Shown piece after piece: positions 1 through 14,209 of a stretch of 64,000 bases of DNA. Both the position numbers and the translations under genes were made by a program. The notes beneath the pieces were generated by a model that was given only the letters and a program-made list of their open reading frames with translations, was not told where the DNA came from and did not search any database. Origin of the DNA: Paramoeba atlantica (taxonomy: Eukaryota > Discosea); NCBI GenBank assembly GCA_977017575.1, contig CDRNVI010000139.1, positions 1 through 64,000 on the forward strand. Reading direction: 5' to 3'. The first letter of the stretch is position 1, and each line of letters opens with the position of its first letter.

Positions 1-796
1 GATCTTCTTCCTTTTTCTTCTTTTTCTTGGTTGGCAACTTACTGGTATCGATCTCTTCAATTTGGGCATTGAGACCATTTTGAAGACGAACCAAACGAAC
101 ATAGAGCCAAATGTGAAACGACTCGTTTGTATCTCGATCCAAAGCATCCACAAAATAGAGAAGACCGTTTCGAAGAACATGTCGATCGAAAGAGATACGT
201 TTTATTTTGTAGGCGTGGGATTGATGAACCAATCGTAGAGAAGTGGTAAGATATGTGCCAACTTCAACTCGCTCAGATAAGATTTTCAACCACTTTGGTT
301 GGATATCTCTTCTCCTCACTGAAGTCATGTTGTCTCGTAAAAGGGCTTTTTCACTTTGGTTGAATTTCAAAGGTTTAAAGGAGTATCCTGACTCCTTCAG
401 TTCTTGGTCAAGAATCGCCACCATTTCTCTACGTTCCTCTTTCTTTCCTTCTTCTTGTCTTGCAGGGGTGGTCGGGGATCTGTTCGGAGATGCGTTCGTG
501 AAACGACGATCCGGGCTGGCTGTCGGACTTGAACTTGGGGAATCTGCAGTGACACAAACCCAACGACGAGTTCTATTTTTTGGGCTGCTGGAATCAAGAG
601 TTCTCGCTAGAACACCTGTAGAATCAAACTCGAGGGAGGAGGAAGGACCAACAAGTCTGGGAGAAGTCTCTCTGCTGTTGCCGGAGACAGTCCCAAAAAA
701 ACGACTGAGAGAGCGTTTCGGGCTGACTGAATTTAATCTCCGTTCAGCTTCATCAGTGGATTCGGATCTGAGCATCGGAGGGTTTTGAGGATCCAT
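1..796 (-). CDS. Hypothetical protein, 5' part (runs off the window)
   Basis: A single open frame starts at ATG (796-794) and stays open to the window edge, at least 265 residues. The first ~100 residues are Ser/Pro/Arg-rich (begins MDPQNPPMLRSES) and look disordered. The part nearer the window edge is more globular, with motifs such as HVLRNGLLYFVDAL and SFHIWLYVRLVRL, then a run of lysines (TKKKKKEED) at the edge. I recognise no family. No intron is visible in the visible part. It is divergently arranged with the metallophosphoesterase gene, sharing a ~260 bp upstream region. That the frame is real is inferred from its length, its ATG start and protein-like composition; function is unknown. 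Confidence 0.6.
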   Translation of the reverse strand, partial: MDPQNPPMLRSESTDEAERRLNSVSPKRSLSRFFGTVSGNSRETSPRLVGPSSSLEFDSTGVLARTLDSSSPKNRTRRWVCVTADSPSSSPTASPDRRFTNASPNRSPTTPARQEEGKKEERREMVAILDQELKESGYSFKPLKFNQSEKALLRDNMTSVRRRDIQPKWLKILSERVEVGTYLTTSLRLVHQSHAYKIKRISFDRHVLRNGLLYFVDALDRDTNESFHIWLYVRLVRLQNGLNAQIEEIDTSKLPTKKKKKKEED

Positions 797-1058
797 TGTT
801 TTTTGAAAAAAGAAAAGGTGTGTTTGCAGGGAAAGTGTTGCAAACCCCTCCTTTCCCAGACAGACGCTGCTGTTTTGGTTTTTTTTTTGGAATCGCCGAC
901 GAATGGTCCTATTTAAAATTTCAATTTATTAAGCCAATTATTTAGTTTTTCTAGCGCTCTTTTTTGTCATTTTTCGCTGAATTATTTCGTTTTTGGTGAA
1001 TTTTACAACTTCTTTTTTTTTTCGGAACTTTCGTTTTTTTGTTTTTGTTTTTTTTTGG
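797..1058. promoter_or_regulatory. Divergent intergenic region
   Basis: About 260 bp between two start codons facing away from each other (796 minus, 1059 plus). It is T-rich with T7-T10 runs, including one immediately before the plus-strand ATG. It presumably holds both promoters. I see no specific conserved motif. Confidence 0.4.
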
Positions 1059-1587
1059 ATGGCGGCTGATGGTGATTTTGGGTTCGATCTGGGTTCGCAG
1101 TTTTTGATCACAAATCCAAGGAATGGAAAAGTTTTGACTTGTGATGGTGAAAATGTTTGTGGGAAGTCCCAAGAAGAAGCTGTTTTGGAGAAACATCCCC
1201 TTTGTATGTGGCGTGTAGTGATGGGATCGGCGTGTGGAGGGGCGTTCAACTTCCAAAGCAACAGCACTGAAATGATTCCTTTCCTCCAAAACTGTCATTC
1301 TCAGAAGTTCCTGTCTTCAAATGATGGGGAACACCTTTCTCTTTCAAAAAATAGGGAGAATGTCGGTTCTTTTCGATGGTCATTAGTCCCTTGTCCACAC
1401 GAGAGTGGCTCTGGATCTTATTATCTTGTCAACGAACAACACCACACTTTCTTGGATCTGAATGGTTCTTCTGTTTCCCTTTGGAAGAATGGTTCTATTC
1501 AGGAAACAATCGAAAGGAATACTTCTCAATTTGCAGGCAATCTTCGATGGTCCCTTGTTGTTTCGCCACATCAACAACAGGAAGTCC

Positions 1588-1621
<34 letters not shown>

Positions 1622-2462
1622 GAACATTGAAATCCTCCATATTAGTGACACACACAATCTTCACTGGGCTATCGAAGAATCTTTTGGGCCAATGCCTGCA
1701 GCAGATTTACTTCTTCACACGGGTGACTTTACCAATACAGGATCCGAAGCAGAACTCAAAAGTTTCAATGATTGGTTGGGAACCATTCGTCATCGTTATA
1801 AAGCAATTGTGGTTATTCCAGGGAACCATGAATTTTCTGGTCCACTGCACAGTGCTCAGAATTATCCGCTCATAACATCTTCGTCCTACATGAAGGAGCG
1901 ACTCACCAATGCGACTCACGTTCTCACCAATGAGACTCTCGAAATCTTTGGACTTAAAATTTATGGACTTGGATGGAATGCTTGGGAGGTAGCTGGACAG
2001 CCTGATAGAATCTATGATGCGGTTTGGAAAGCATCTCATCGATACCAATCTGGGGGTCGGGGTGATGTTTACTCTGATTTACCTGATGGGATTGATATTC
2101 TGATGACTCATTGCCCTCCTTCTAAAATACTCGATTGCCTTGAGAATTCAAGATCTTCATGGGGAGCTTCTTCAAAATTAAAAGAAGCCATTCTTCGTAA
2201 AAAACCAAAAGTCCACCTCTTTGGTCATGTGCACGAGCAATGTGGTTATTTTCTCAAAACAAACAAAGGTTTCGTTGGGGGAGTTGAAGCTCGTTTGTCT
2301 TCTGGACAGATTTATAAGACTTTGAAGATTCCAGATGATTATCCTTGTCAATTGATCAGTAATAATGCCATGAAGGATTGGGGAGGGAATTTTCTTCAAG
2401 GTCCTCCTCGATTGATTCATGCTCGCCGTCGTGGAAATGGGAATTGGACTTTTGAGATCTGA
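1059..2462 (+). CDS. MPPED-type metallophosphoesterase with N-terminal beta-trefoil-like region
   Basis: Intronless, 467 residues from ATG 1059; the frame is open upstream but the extra residues are only Phe-rich read-through of T-runs. The C-terminal half carries the metallophosphoesterase signature in order: HISDTHN, GDFTNTGS, GNHE, THCPP and GHVHE, the metal-binding blocks of the calcineurin-like fold. Spacing and the FNDWL segment resemble the MPPED1/MPPED2 (239FB) family, predicted cyclic-nucleotide or phosphodiester hydrolases. Residues ~1-175 contain repeated blocks ending RWSLV (FRWSLVPCP, LRWSLVVSP), with FLITNPRNGKVLTC, suggesting a ricin- or fascin-like beta-trefoil. A 12-residue polyglutamine linker separates the two parts. 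No signal peptide is seen, so it is probably cytosolic. The enzyme family is clear; the trefoil assignment is inference. Confidence 0.85.
1587..1622 (+). repeat. CAA/CAG tract encoding 12 glutamines
   Basis: Twelve consecutive Gln codons (eleven CAA and a final CAG) between the N-terminal domain and the phosphoesterase domain; likely a flexible, length-polymorphic linker. Confidence 0.95.
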
Positions 2463-2554
2463 TCATTCTTTGTATTCTGTGTAATATAAATTTTAAAAGA
2501 TATTTCATATTTTATTTTTATTCTTTTCAAATTTCATTTGGAGAGCTTGAATAT

Positions 2555-4075
2555 TTAGTATGTACAGTGTTTGAATTTTGTAAGGCACTCCTCGTACAGA
2601 ATTTCTTCTTCCTCTACTGGTTCTCTTGTAATCGTTGCATAGTAAGAAACTTTTTTCGATTCATGATGATGTTGAAACTGGGGACAACCTCTCCCACCAA
2701 TCTCGTAAACTTTTCGAACAGTTTCTCGAAGATTCTCCAAGTCCGCTCCAAAAGTGGCAAGATTCACAACATTCATCCGAATCTTTTGGATTGTTGAGTT
2801 GTTTTGAACAAAGCTCAGTTTTACAGGAATTGAGTTCGAGAGCATCTTTAACCCCTCAATGAGAATATTTCGACCCACAAAATTTAAGTTTTCATCAATC
2901 ACAATCACACGATTCCAATTCTCTGATACAATCGCCCCAAACAAAGCACAAAATGGCGCATTTTCCTGTTCGAACTGTTTCGGATTTAAGTCCAAATCCA
3001 CAACTAAATCATGGACTTTCAGAGAAGAATTGGAGGGTTTCATCCACTCAAAAAGAGGAGGGTCCACTTGTTTTTTTTTTTTCGAATGCTGAATTTGGTG
3101 GAGGGGTGGGGATTCAGGACACAACTCATACGGGGGAGATGGTGTGAGTGACAGTAAGTTAATATTCTCTTGAGTTGGTGAGTAAAACTCTTTCGAGGAT
3201 TCATTGAATACTGTTGATGCTGTTCGATATTGTCGAGGAGCTTTTTCAGCAACTGTTGTGAAATTCGAGAAGCATGGGAATCCTGGGGTGAATACAGTTT
3301 TTAGCGATGAGATCATTGGCAGTCCTGTGTTTAGGGTTGTGAAAGAAAGGACCAAATGTTGTGCACAAAACCAATAGATTAAATGGTCTCGGTATTTTTG
3401 GGCATGGGGGAAGAGAACTGGAGCAGGAAAGAAAACTTTTACGGCATACAACATATCGAATATTGGTCCGCTCTGTGGTAGGCGTGGAATTTGAACTGGT
3501 GAAATAACGACCACTTGTCTCCACCTACAAAATAGAGAAATTTGAATTCAAAAAAAAAAGGAAAGAAAAAAAGAAAGAAAAAAAAAAGAAAAAAAGGAAC
3601 CATCTCGAGAAAATGGGGGCTAAAAGGGCGGAAAATTGGACTTGAGGATAAGGATGTCTGAGGTATTTCAAGGTATCGCCATTTCGAATATGAATCAAAA
3701 GAGTATCTTCCATCCTGGGACATTGAATGTTTTCCAACTCCAAATAATCGCTCATGCAACTCCAAAACTCGTTCTCCATCAGTGGTGGGAATGGCTCTCT
3801 CTTTCCGATTGCAAAATGGCGAAAGGGAGAGAGTTGAAAGAAAGCTTTACAAGAATGTGATCGGGGTCGGCAATCTTGAAGGTTTGGTGAATTTTCATTT
3901 GAGAGAACTGATCCTCTTCTTTCGCGAAAGTCGAATTGCCAACTTGAAGGAGAAGAAGGAGAACTGAAAAGATCAAATTTTGGAAAAGAAAGAGTTTTTT
4001 GGCATCGATATGCTGTGTCCATTGCGTTTGCTGTACAGAAGATTCGATTTCCAAAATTCCCAAAATTGAATTTTG
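2555..4075 (-). CDS. HxRxGD-type glycosyltransferase (fucosyltransferase-like), 5' end unresolved
   Basis: Two short introns fit frame and splice signals: 3525-3600 (GTTCCT...TTTTGTAG) joins SRW to WRQVVVISP, and 3801-3850 (GTAAAG...GGAAAG) joins DHIL to REPFPPL. The joined protein has a type-II signal anchor (LFLFQNLIFSVLLLLL) near its N terminus, then PFPPLMENEFW, TLLIHIRNGDTL, a YPQVQFSALL segment, VVVISPVQIP, and DHLIYWFCAQHLVLSFTTL. The H-x-R-x-G-D element and the late HLVLS-type block are typical of GDP-sugar-using glycosyltransferases such as alpha-1,2- and O-fucosyltransferases. A Golgi type-II enzyme is inferred. The frame upstream of the anchor closes at 4076-4078 without an ATG, so a further upstream exon is needed; ATG 4022 lies in another frame and would skip the anchor. 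The C-terminal ~150 residues are unfamiliar. Confidence 0.6.
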
Positions 4076-4169
4076 TTAAATGGATTGTTCCAATTTGTTC
4101 TTTTTCTTTTTCTTTTTGTTCTGTTTTTTCTGTTTCTGTTTCTTTTTGTTCTGTTTCTTTTGTTTTGTA

Positions 4170-4512
4170 GGGGCATTTTGTTGTGTGGGGGGTTGTGGGG
4201 GAGAGGGAGAGGATGAGAAGAAAGAAGAGGAGGAACATCCTTGGGAGAGAGAAAGAAGAGGAGAAGAGAGAGAGAGGAGAGAGGAAGAGAAGGAAAGGAG
4301 AGATTCCCTCCTTCCTTCACATCAGAAAACCGACAACAATCGAAAAAAGGAGAAAGAAAGAATACGGATAATTACCAATTTTGGTTTTTTTCCGAGCCTT
4401 TCTTTTTTGGTGAAAGCGCGAAAGAGAAAAAGAGAAAAGAAGAGAGAAAGAAAGAAAAGAAAGAAAAAGAGAAGAGAAGAAAAGGGAAGAAAAAAGATCA
4501 AAGAAGGAGAAG
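4170..4512 (+). other. Purine-rich GA tract upstream of RIO2
   Basis: Roughly 330 bp dominated by G and A on the plus strand (GAGAGGGAGAGG, AAAGAAAAGAAAG) directly before the RIO2 start codon, preceded at 4084-4169 by a T-rich stretch ending TTTTGTAG that looks like an intron 3' end. It may be a 5' UTR with an untranslated intron; long frames crossing it are compositional artefacts. Confidence 0.35.
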
Positions 4513-8455
<3,943 letters not shown>

Positions 8456-8824
8456 AATGGAAGAGAAGAGAAGAGAAGAGAAAAAAGATCTTCTTTTTTT
8501 TGAAATCAAAGAAAAAGAGAGAATCAAGGTCCTCCAAAGGTGATGACGAGGGTTTTTTGTGAAGAATGTTTTCAATCTCCCTCGTGCACGATTGGGAGAA
8601 TTGATTCATCTTCAATAATCTTTGGTTTGATTGGTTTGGATGACCGGTTCCAATCCAGAACATGAAAAAGTCTTTATGTGATGGGAAAAAACGAACAAAA
8701 CCAAAACAGACCAATAAAACCAAGAATTTTTTTGAAATTTCTCTGTGGACCTTTCCTTTGTTTGAGAAAAAAAAACAAGAAAGAAAAAAGAAAAAAGAAA
8801 TTACAAAAAAAAAAGAAACGAAAA

Positions 8825-8896
8825 GGCTCCAATGGGAATCGAACCCATGACCTCCACCTTACTAGGGTGGCGCTCTGCCAGCTAAGCTATGGAGCC
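8825..8896 (-). tRNA. tRNA-Thr (AGT anticodon)
   Basis: 72 nt. The acceptor stem GGCTCCA pairs with TGGAGCC, the D arm is GCTTAGCTGGCAGAGC, the anticodon stem CCACC/GGTGG encloses loop CTAGTAA (anticodon AGT), and the T arm is ATGGG-TTCGATT-CCCAT. No intron. It follows the RIO2 gene on the opposite strand. Confidence 0.95.
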
Positions 8897-9379
8897 ACTT
8901 GTTATTCTAAGCTCCTTTTTTCGGTTCTTAACTGAAATTTCGGAACTCCTCCGACATTGAATTGCACCAACAATTTCTCACAAAGAACTGTAAAAAGATC
9001 AAATATAATGACAGTTGGAGTCTTGGGGTCGCTATCTGAAATTGGGATCTCGATCCGAAACGATGTTCATCGCTGTTTTTGGTTGACCAAAAAAAAATTG
9101 CATTCAACAAATCTGAGCCTCCCTGAACTTGTCTTGTTTTTTTTGCAGGAAGACGGATTGGTTCAAGCTGTCTTCTTGAAAAAAAATTGTCTCTAAAACT
9201 GTTTTTTGCACATTTCGAATCACTTTTTGATTGGAATCCACTCAACAGATTGCAACAAAAACCCAAACTATCAAAAAAAACAAAAAAGAATTGGTAATTC
9301 AAAACGAAAATGTTTGGAGCTGAAAAAAAAAAAAAAATAAAAATTCCCCTCTATGCAAGCAAAAAAAAATAAGACAACA
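8897..9379. other. Intergenic spacer between the two tRNA-Thr genes
   Basis: No supported gene. It holds several A or T homopolymers and short open frames without family resemblance. The T-runs following each minus-strand tRNA would serve as Pol III terminators. Confidence 0.4.
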
Positions 9380-9451
9380 GGCTCCAATGGGAATCGAACC
9401 CATGACCTCCACCTTACTAGGGTGGCGCTCTGCCAGCTAAGCTATGGAGCC
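9380..9451 (-). tRNA. tRNA-Thr (AGT anticodon), second copy
   Basis: Sequence identical to the copy at 8825-8896, same strand, 555 bp away; only a few flanking bases (CACTTGTT at the upstream side) are shared, so the flanks have diverged or only the gene was copied. All arms and the AGT anticodon are intact. Confidence 0.95.
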
Positions 9452-9634
9452 ACTTGTTGGTTTGTTCATCTTTTTTTAGGTTTTTATTCAAAAATTGGAT
9501 AGGTTTTGGTGATTTTTTCGTTTTGTTTTTTGCTTTCTGCTCCGGTTTCCTGATGCTCAGAAAACCTTGAAAGGTTGGTGGTGTTGTTTTGATTGGAAAT
9601 GGGAAATCGAGGTTCAAAAAAAAAAGAGGAATCA

Positions 9635-10478
9635 ATGATCAAGATTGTTGTGCTTGGTGATGGTGCTGTTGGTCTCTTTCTTCTTTATTGTCATTTCCTT
9701 TTTCCTTTTGTTGAATGATTCTCCTTCAGGAAAGACTTGTCTGTCTCGGCGTTGTTGCGGTCACGAGTTTCCCTCAGATTGGGTTCCAACTGTTCATGGT
9801 TTTTTTTTTCTTTTTCTTTTGAGTGATTCATCATCTCAACACAAAATCTTTAGAAGTCACTGAGATCAAAGATCGAGATTATGGTCCATTTTCACTTTTC
9901 GATACAGGTGGAGGAGAAGGATATACAAGGTATTTCTCTCTCTCTCTTTTTTTAGTTTTCCACCAACATTTTGAAACAGAATCAGGAGATTTTCGTATCC
10001 GAAAACAGATTGCTTTTTACTTTGTTTTTCTGTTGAAAATATAATCACTTTTTATAATCTTGAAGATTTTTGGATTCCTGAGGTTTCGTTTTTTTTATGT
10101 TTTTGGTTTATTTGAAGTGTCATAATAAGATCAATTTGGTCAAAAAAAAATAAGGTTCGAAAGTCTGGCCCAAAGAAGGCAAGAGCAATCTTGGTGGGAC
10201 TAAAAACTGACCTTCGTGAGGACAAAGAACTCTTGAAAGATTTAGGTTTTTCCCTTCTTTTCGATCAAAAATAGAAAAATTAATTGTACTTTTGATTCAA
10301 AAGAAAAAATTGGACGATCATTTGTTTCCCTTGAAACTGCACAAAAGCTTGGTATGAAGTACCAACTTCCTGTTTGGAGTGTTCTTCTTTAACAGGAGAA
10401 GGAGTTGAAGATATCTTTAGAGCTGCAACATTGGCACCACCAGCACTCAATATGGGACCAAAACATGCTCTTTCTTGA
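9635..10478 (+). CDS. Rho/Rac-family small GTPase-like gene with an apparent frameshift
   Basis: Six exons fit splice phases: 9635-9671, 9730-9798, 9854-9929, 9980-10082, 10155-10245 and 10304-10478. The product begins MIKIVVLGDGAVGKTCLSRR (P-loop), then FPSDWVPTVHG (switch I with the conserved Thr), LFDTGGGEGYTR (switch II, where Rho proteins have DTAGQE), SYPKTDCFLLCFSVEN, ILVGLKTDLRED (G4 has TD but Leu-Lys-Thr) and LECSSLTGEGV (G5). One base appears missing between KLGMKYQLP and CLECSS (about 10363-10369), so the last ~45 residues lie in another frame. The end (GPKHALS) has no CaaX prenylation box. Either a recent pseudogene, a sequencing error, or an unusual splice. Family assignment is firm; whether it is functional is not. 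Confidence 0.75.
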
Positions 10479-10824
10479 GCTTTCTTTTCCATTCAGACGA
10501 AAGATGGATTCCAGATGGATTTGACCAGACTTAGAATATCAAGGTGAAAGAAGAATTGAACCAAAACAAACCATCACCTCAGAGAAGGATTGTTCCTTAA
10601 ACGAAACTTTTCAAATCAGCCACCACCTTCCACCAACCTAACAGATCCAATAAATTATAATTTCGACTCGAAATGAATGATTTCCCTCTTGTTCCAACAG
10701 TTCAGGAGCTCAGGAGCTCAGGATCTCTGGAGCTCAGTAGTGGCTCGTTCTTTTTTTCACCGTTTTTGTTGGTTTGGTTCTTTGGGGAGATCTTTTTCTT
10801 TTTCTTTTCGCTCTCTGAATAAGA
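10479..10824. other. Intergenic region upstream of the TRIM-NHL gene
   Basis: About 345 bp with no supported gene. It contains the CTCAGGA cluster at 10700-10740 and a T-rich stretch before the start codon. Confidence 0.4.
10700..10740 (+). promoter_or_regulatory. CTCAGGA repeat cluster upstream of the TRIM-NHL start
   Basis: Tandem copies of CAGGAGCTCAGGA-like sequence 85-125 bp before ATG 10825. Similar clusters precede the three full SAR1-like genes (14222-14262, 21019-21056, 22466-22504), so it may be a shared promoter element. Confidence 0.4.
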
Positions 10825-12866
10825 ATGAGTGGAGAAAAGAGAAAGAGAGATGTGGAAAGGGGTGAGATTGAGGAAAAAAGAGAAACAAAAAGAGGAAAAA
10901 TTGATGATAAAGACGAAAATCACGAAAGAAAAGACAGAAAGAGAGAAGAGGAAAGAGAAGAAGTTGAAGAAAGTGGAAGAAGAGAAAAAGAGAAGAAAAG
11001 GTTTGAATGTGGAATATGTTTGGAATTGATGTGTTGGGAAAAAGAACCACGGCTGTTCCCTTGTTGTGGGAGTTCGTTTTGTTCGTCCTGTCTCAACAAA
11101 CTCTTTCTGCTTCCAACGACCCCATCTCCTTCCTCTTCTTCCTCAACTTCTCCAACAAAGAAAGGAGTGAGATGTCCTGTTTGTGGAAAAGAAAACGAAT
11201 TTGAATCAGTTGAGTCACTTGAGATGAATTATTTGATTCCTGAAACGATTGATGTTCTTCTTTCTTCAAATCTTTTGTATTCTTTCTCGAGTAACTCAGG
11301 TTCTTTTGTTTTCTTTTCTCTCTCTCCCTCTCTCTTGTTCCTTTTCTTTTTCCCTTTCTTTTTCCCCTTTTCTTTTTCCCATTCTAATTTCAAAACATTC
11401 TCACAGAAGGAGACGAAGCGAAATGTGAGAATTTCGAAACTTGTGGAGAACGAACACAAATGTTCTGTCCTATTTGCAAGATGTTCATTTGCGACACTTG
11501 TGAGCCGTCTCACATTTCATCTATTTTCTCTCGAAATCATAAACGTGAACAACGCAACAGTTGGAGTGATGGTGGTGAGGGTGGAAGGTTGGGATTGGAG
11601 AATGTGAAAAAGAAGAAAGAATGTTTCAAACATCCCTCTGAATTTATCAGTGGTTATTGTTTTGGATGTTCTGTTCTTGTTTGTAATCTTTGTGGTCATG
11701 ATACTCAGAAAGTGATGTCGATTGAAGAGAGTGCTGTAAAGAAAAGAGAGGAAGTTGTTAAGATTGGGATTGGGTTAGATAATAGATCGAAAGTTATTGA
11801 AGATCGAAGGAAGAGAGTTGAAGAAGAAATTAAAGAGTTGGAAGAAAAATTAGAAAAGAAGAGAGCTGAAAAGAAAGAAATTGTATTAGAGGAAGAAGAT
11901 TTGAGAATAAGACAAGATTCTATTGTTCGATTGTCCAACACACTTTCAGACATTTCTCTTTTTGATGATCAACTTTTTTCGACTCTTCTTCAAACTGCCA
12001 AGGAGATTGTTTCAGAAGTTGGACTCTTGTTGCCACCAAAATCGATTTGCTCTGATGGAGTCCATTTTGTTTCGAAATTTCGTTTTGAGAAAGGTGTTTG
12101 GGGTCTGAGTGTGAACGGCGATGGGAACATTTTTGTCAGCCAAGATAATGGTGGGGGAGTAATCGTGGTTGACAAAGAAGGAAAGACTATTGAGCCTCTT
12201 CAAACAACACTCACTTCTCTGAAGTTAGAACCTATTGATGTTGCAATTGGATTGAATGATCAAATTATTGTTCTTCATTGGGCTCAATGTGAATATCGAG
12301 TCGTAATATTGAGCAAAGAAGGAGAATTGATCAAATCTATTGGATCGAATGGTTCTCAAGATGGTCAATTTTTTGGACCGTATGGCGTTGAGGTGGATGA
12401 AAAAGGTCGGATTATTGTTGCTGACACCTTCAATCACCGAATTCAAGTGTTTAATAATGACGGGTCGTTTCTTCGTTCTTTTGGCTCAAAAGGTTCTTCT
12501 GAAGGTCAATTTGACCAGCCTTATAGTGTTGCAGTTGATAGAGATGGAAATGTTGTTGTTTGTGATTGGGGAAATCATCGGATTCAGGTGCTTGATATTG
12601 AAGGAAATTTTATTCGAAGCTTTGGAATACATGGTTCAGAAGATGGTCAATTAAATTGTCCAAGAAGTGTTGGTGTAGATGGGAAAGGTCGAATTGTTGT
12701 TCTTGAAGAAGGAAATGGGAGAGTGAGTGTGTTTGAGAAAGATGGAACGTTTCTTTTTTCGTTTGGGAAAGATTACATGGAGAAACCTTGGGGAATTGCT
12801 GTTGATTCGTTCGGCTCAATTTTTGTTTCAGATTATGATCAGAAGTCAGTTCAATTGTGGGAGTAA
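10825..12866 (+). CDS. TRIM-NHL type RING E3 ligase-like protein
   Basis: Two exons, 10825-11299 and 11407-12866, giving 644 residues. A charged Lys/Glu-rich N terminus (~50 residues) is followed by a C3HC4 RING (CGICLEL, PCCGSSFCSSC, RCPVCGK), then Cys/His-rich segments (MFCPICKMFICDTC and CFKHPSEFISGYCFGC) resembling B-boxes. A strongly helical coiled coil (VIEDRRKRVEEEIKELEEKL) follows. The C terminus is an NHL beta-propeller of about six repeats with the hallmark pattern GPYGVEVDEKGRIIVADT...NHRIQVF. TRIM-NHL proteins act as ubiquitin ligases and/or RNA-binding regulators; which applies here cannot be told. The intron has a 3' CTCACAG and keeps the frame (phase 1). RING plus NHL is clear; the B-box subtype is less so. 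Confidence 0.9.
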
Positions 12867-13099
12867 AAACTCAACAAGACAAAAGGAGGCGTCTGATTGG
12901 TTGGGTTTGTTTCTTGCTTTTTTCAATCTGAGATTTTAAGAACTTAATCTCTCTCTCAAAGTAGGGGGAATTCCTCTTTTTCCATTTGTTGAAGAACCAA
13001 TCCGAGAACGTAGATCCGAGAATGCTCTCCTTTTCCTTGTCAAGAAAGACAATTTGAAGAGGTACACAAGAAGGAAAAAGAAAGTCCAACCGAGTTTTT
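12867..13099. other. Convergent intergenic region
   Basis: About 230 bp between the stop codons of the TRIM-NHL gene (plus) and the first SAR1-like gene (minus). No gene seen. Confidence 0.4.
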
Positions 13100-14144
13100 T
13101 CAAACTTCTAAACCAAGAAAAGAGTATCTACATTTCTCCATTCTTTCCCCCAACCACTCAAACCCTTGACGATGCCCTGCCAAGAAAGAAGAAAAGGATA
13201 AGGAGGAGGAGAGGAGTTGAAGGAAAAGGAAAGAAAGAGGAACCCACACGGTGAACAAAAGAACACATGAAAACTTCAATTTGTCTTTCGTCTGTTGGAC
13301 AATACTTTCCCTATTTTCTTCTTTTCAATTCTTTGTTCTCTTCAAATTTCTCTTTTTTTTCTTTCTTTCTTTCAACCTTACCAGTTAGATTATGAAGATC
13401 CAAATGAAAACAAAGTTCTTCTTCACTTGCAGCCTGATTGAAAACAATTAGATTGGTAAATCAAGAGAAAGAATCAAACTTGAAAGATACTTTAGATAAC
13501 TCGATTTTGGTTCCAAGAATAAGAAAGGGAACATTTTCAAGTTCAGGGGTCGACAAAAGGGATTTTAATTCCTGAACTTGCTTTTTAGTTTTCTTTTTAA
13601 GAATAGATTGAACAAAGAAAAGAGGGAAAAATTGAAAGAAACCTCTTTTGCTTCTTCAAAACGGTCAGGATCAGAAGCATCAACTACATAACAAACAGCA
13701 TCAACACCCACAAAGTAGTCAGGCCAAACTCTTCTTGCTGAGAGAACGAAAGGGTTATTGATCAAAAAAAAGAATAGAGAAACGAAAGATAATAAACCGA
13801 CTTCATGGCCACCAAGATCATAAAACGAATAACAAATGGAACCAACTTGAACCTCCCTCGCTGGTGATTCAAGAATTTCATCAAAAATGATAAAAAAAAA
13901 AGAAAAGAAAACACTAACGTGGCTTACTTGAATAATGACATGCACTAATTCGATTATGATACATGAGATAAGTCAATGTTGTTTTTCCAGCATTGTCCAA
14001 TCCCAATATCAAGAGCCGAGCTTTTTTCGAAACTAACCCTTCCGAAAGTTCTCATTCATCCCAAAAAAGCAAAAATTGAACTCATTGAAAAAACAAACCC
14101 AAAGAAGAGAGACTATTGCAGAACCAACCAGTCCAACTGGACAT
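13100..14144 (-). CDS. SAR1-like COPII GTPase, copy A
   Basis: SAR1 recruits the COPII coat at ER exit sites. Exons fit GT-AG signals in this order from ATG 14144: MSSWTGWFCNSLSSLG (amphipathic N-terminal helix), KKARLLILGLDNAGKTTL (G1), GSICYSFYDLGGHEV (G3, DLGGH intact), RRVWPDYFVGVDAVCYVVDASD, LKSLLSTPELENVPFLILGTKIEL (G4), AASEEELCFHLDLHNLTG, IEVFMCSFVHRVG and HRQGFEWLGERMEKC, ending TGA 13100-13102. The closing MCS..VR..G..GFEWL block is diagnostic of SAR1 rather than ARF. Oddity: G4 reads TKIE where NKID is expected (copies C and D have NKID), which should weaken guanine recognition. First member of a duplicated array. Confidence 0.85.
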
Positions 14145-14209
14145 ATTCTTTTTTCTGTTTGAGAGGAGAAGGAAAGAAACAGAGACCTCACCTCCAACAC
14201 GTTTTGCCA

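Noticed and set aside
243-788. Plus-strand frame of 181 codons at the window start
   Set aside because: Starts with GTG and lies antisense to the ATG-started minus-strand frame, which has more protein-like composition and is open to the edge.
3529-4200. Minus-strand signal-peptide-like start MFLLFFLLILSLS near 4238
   Set aside because: It is TC-rich antisense of the GA tract, followed by Lys/Thr/Glu repeats and in the wrong frame for the signal anchor of the glycosyltransferase.
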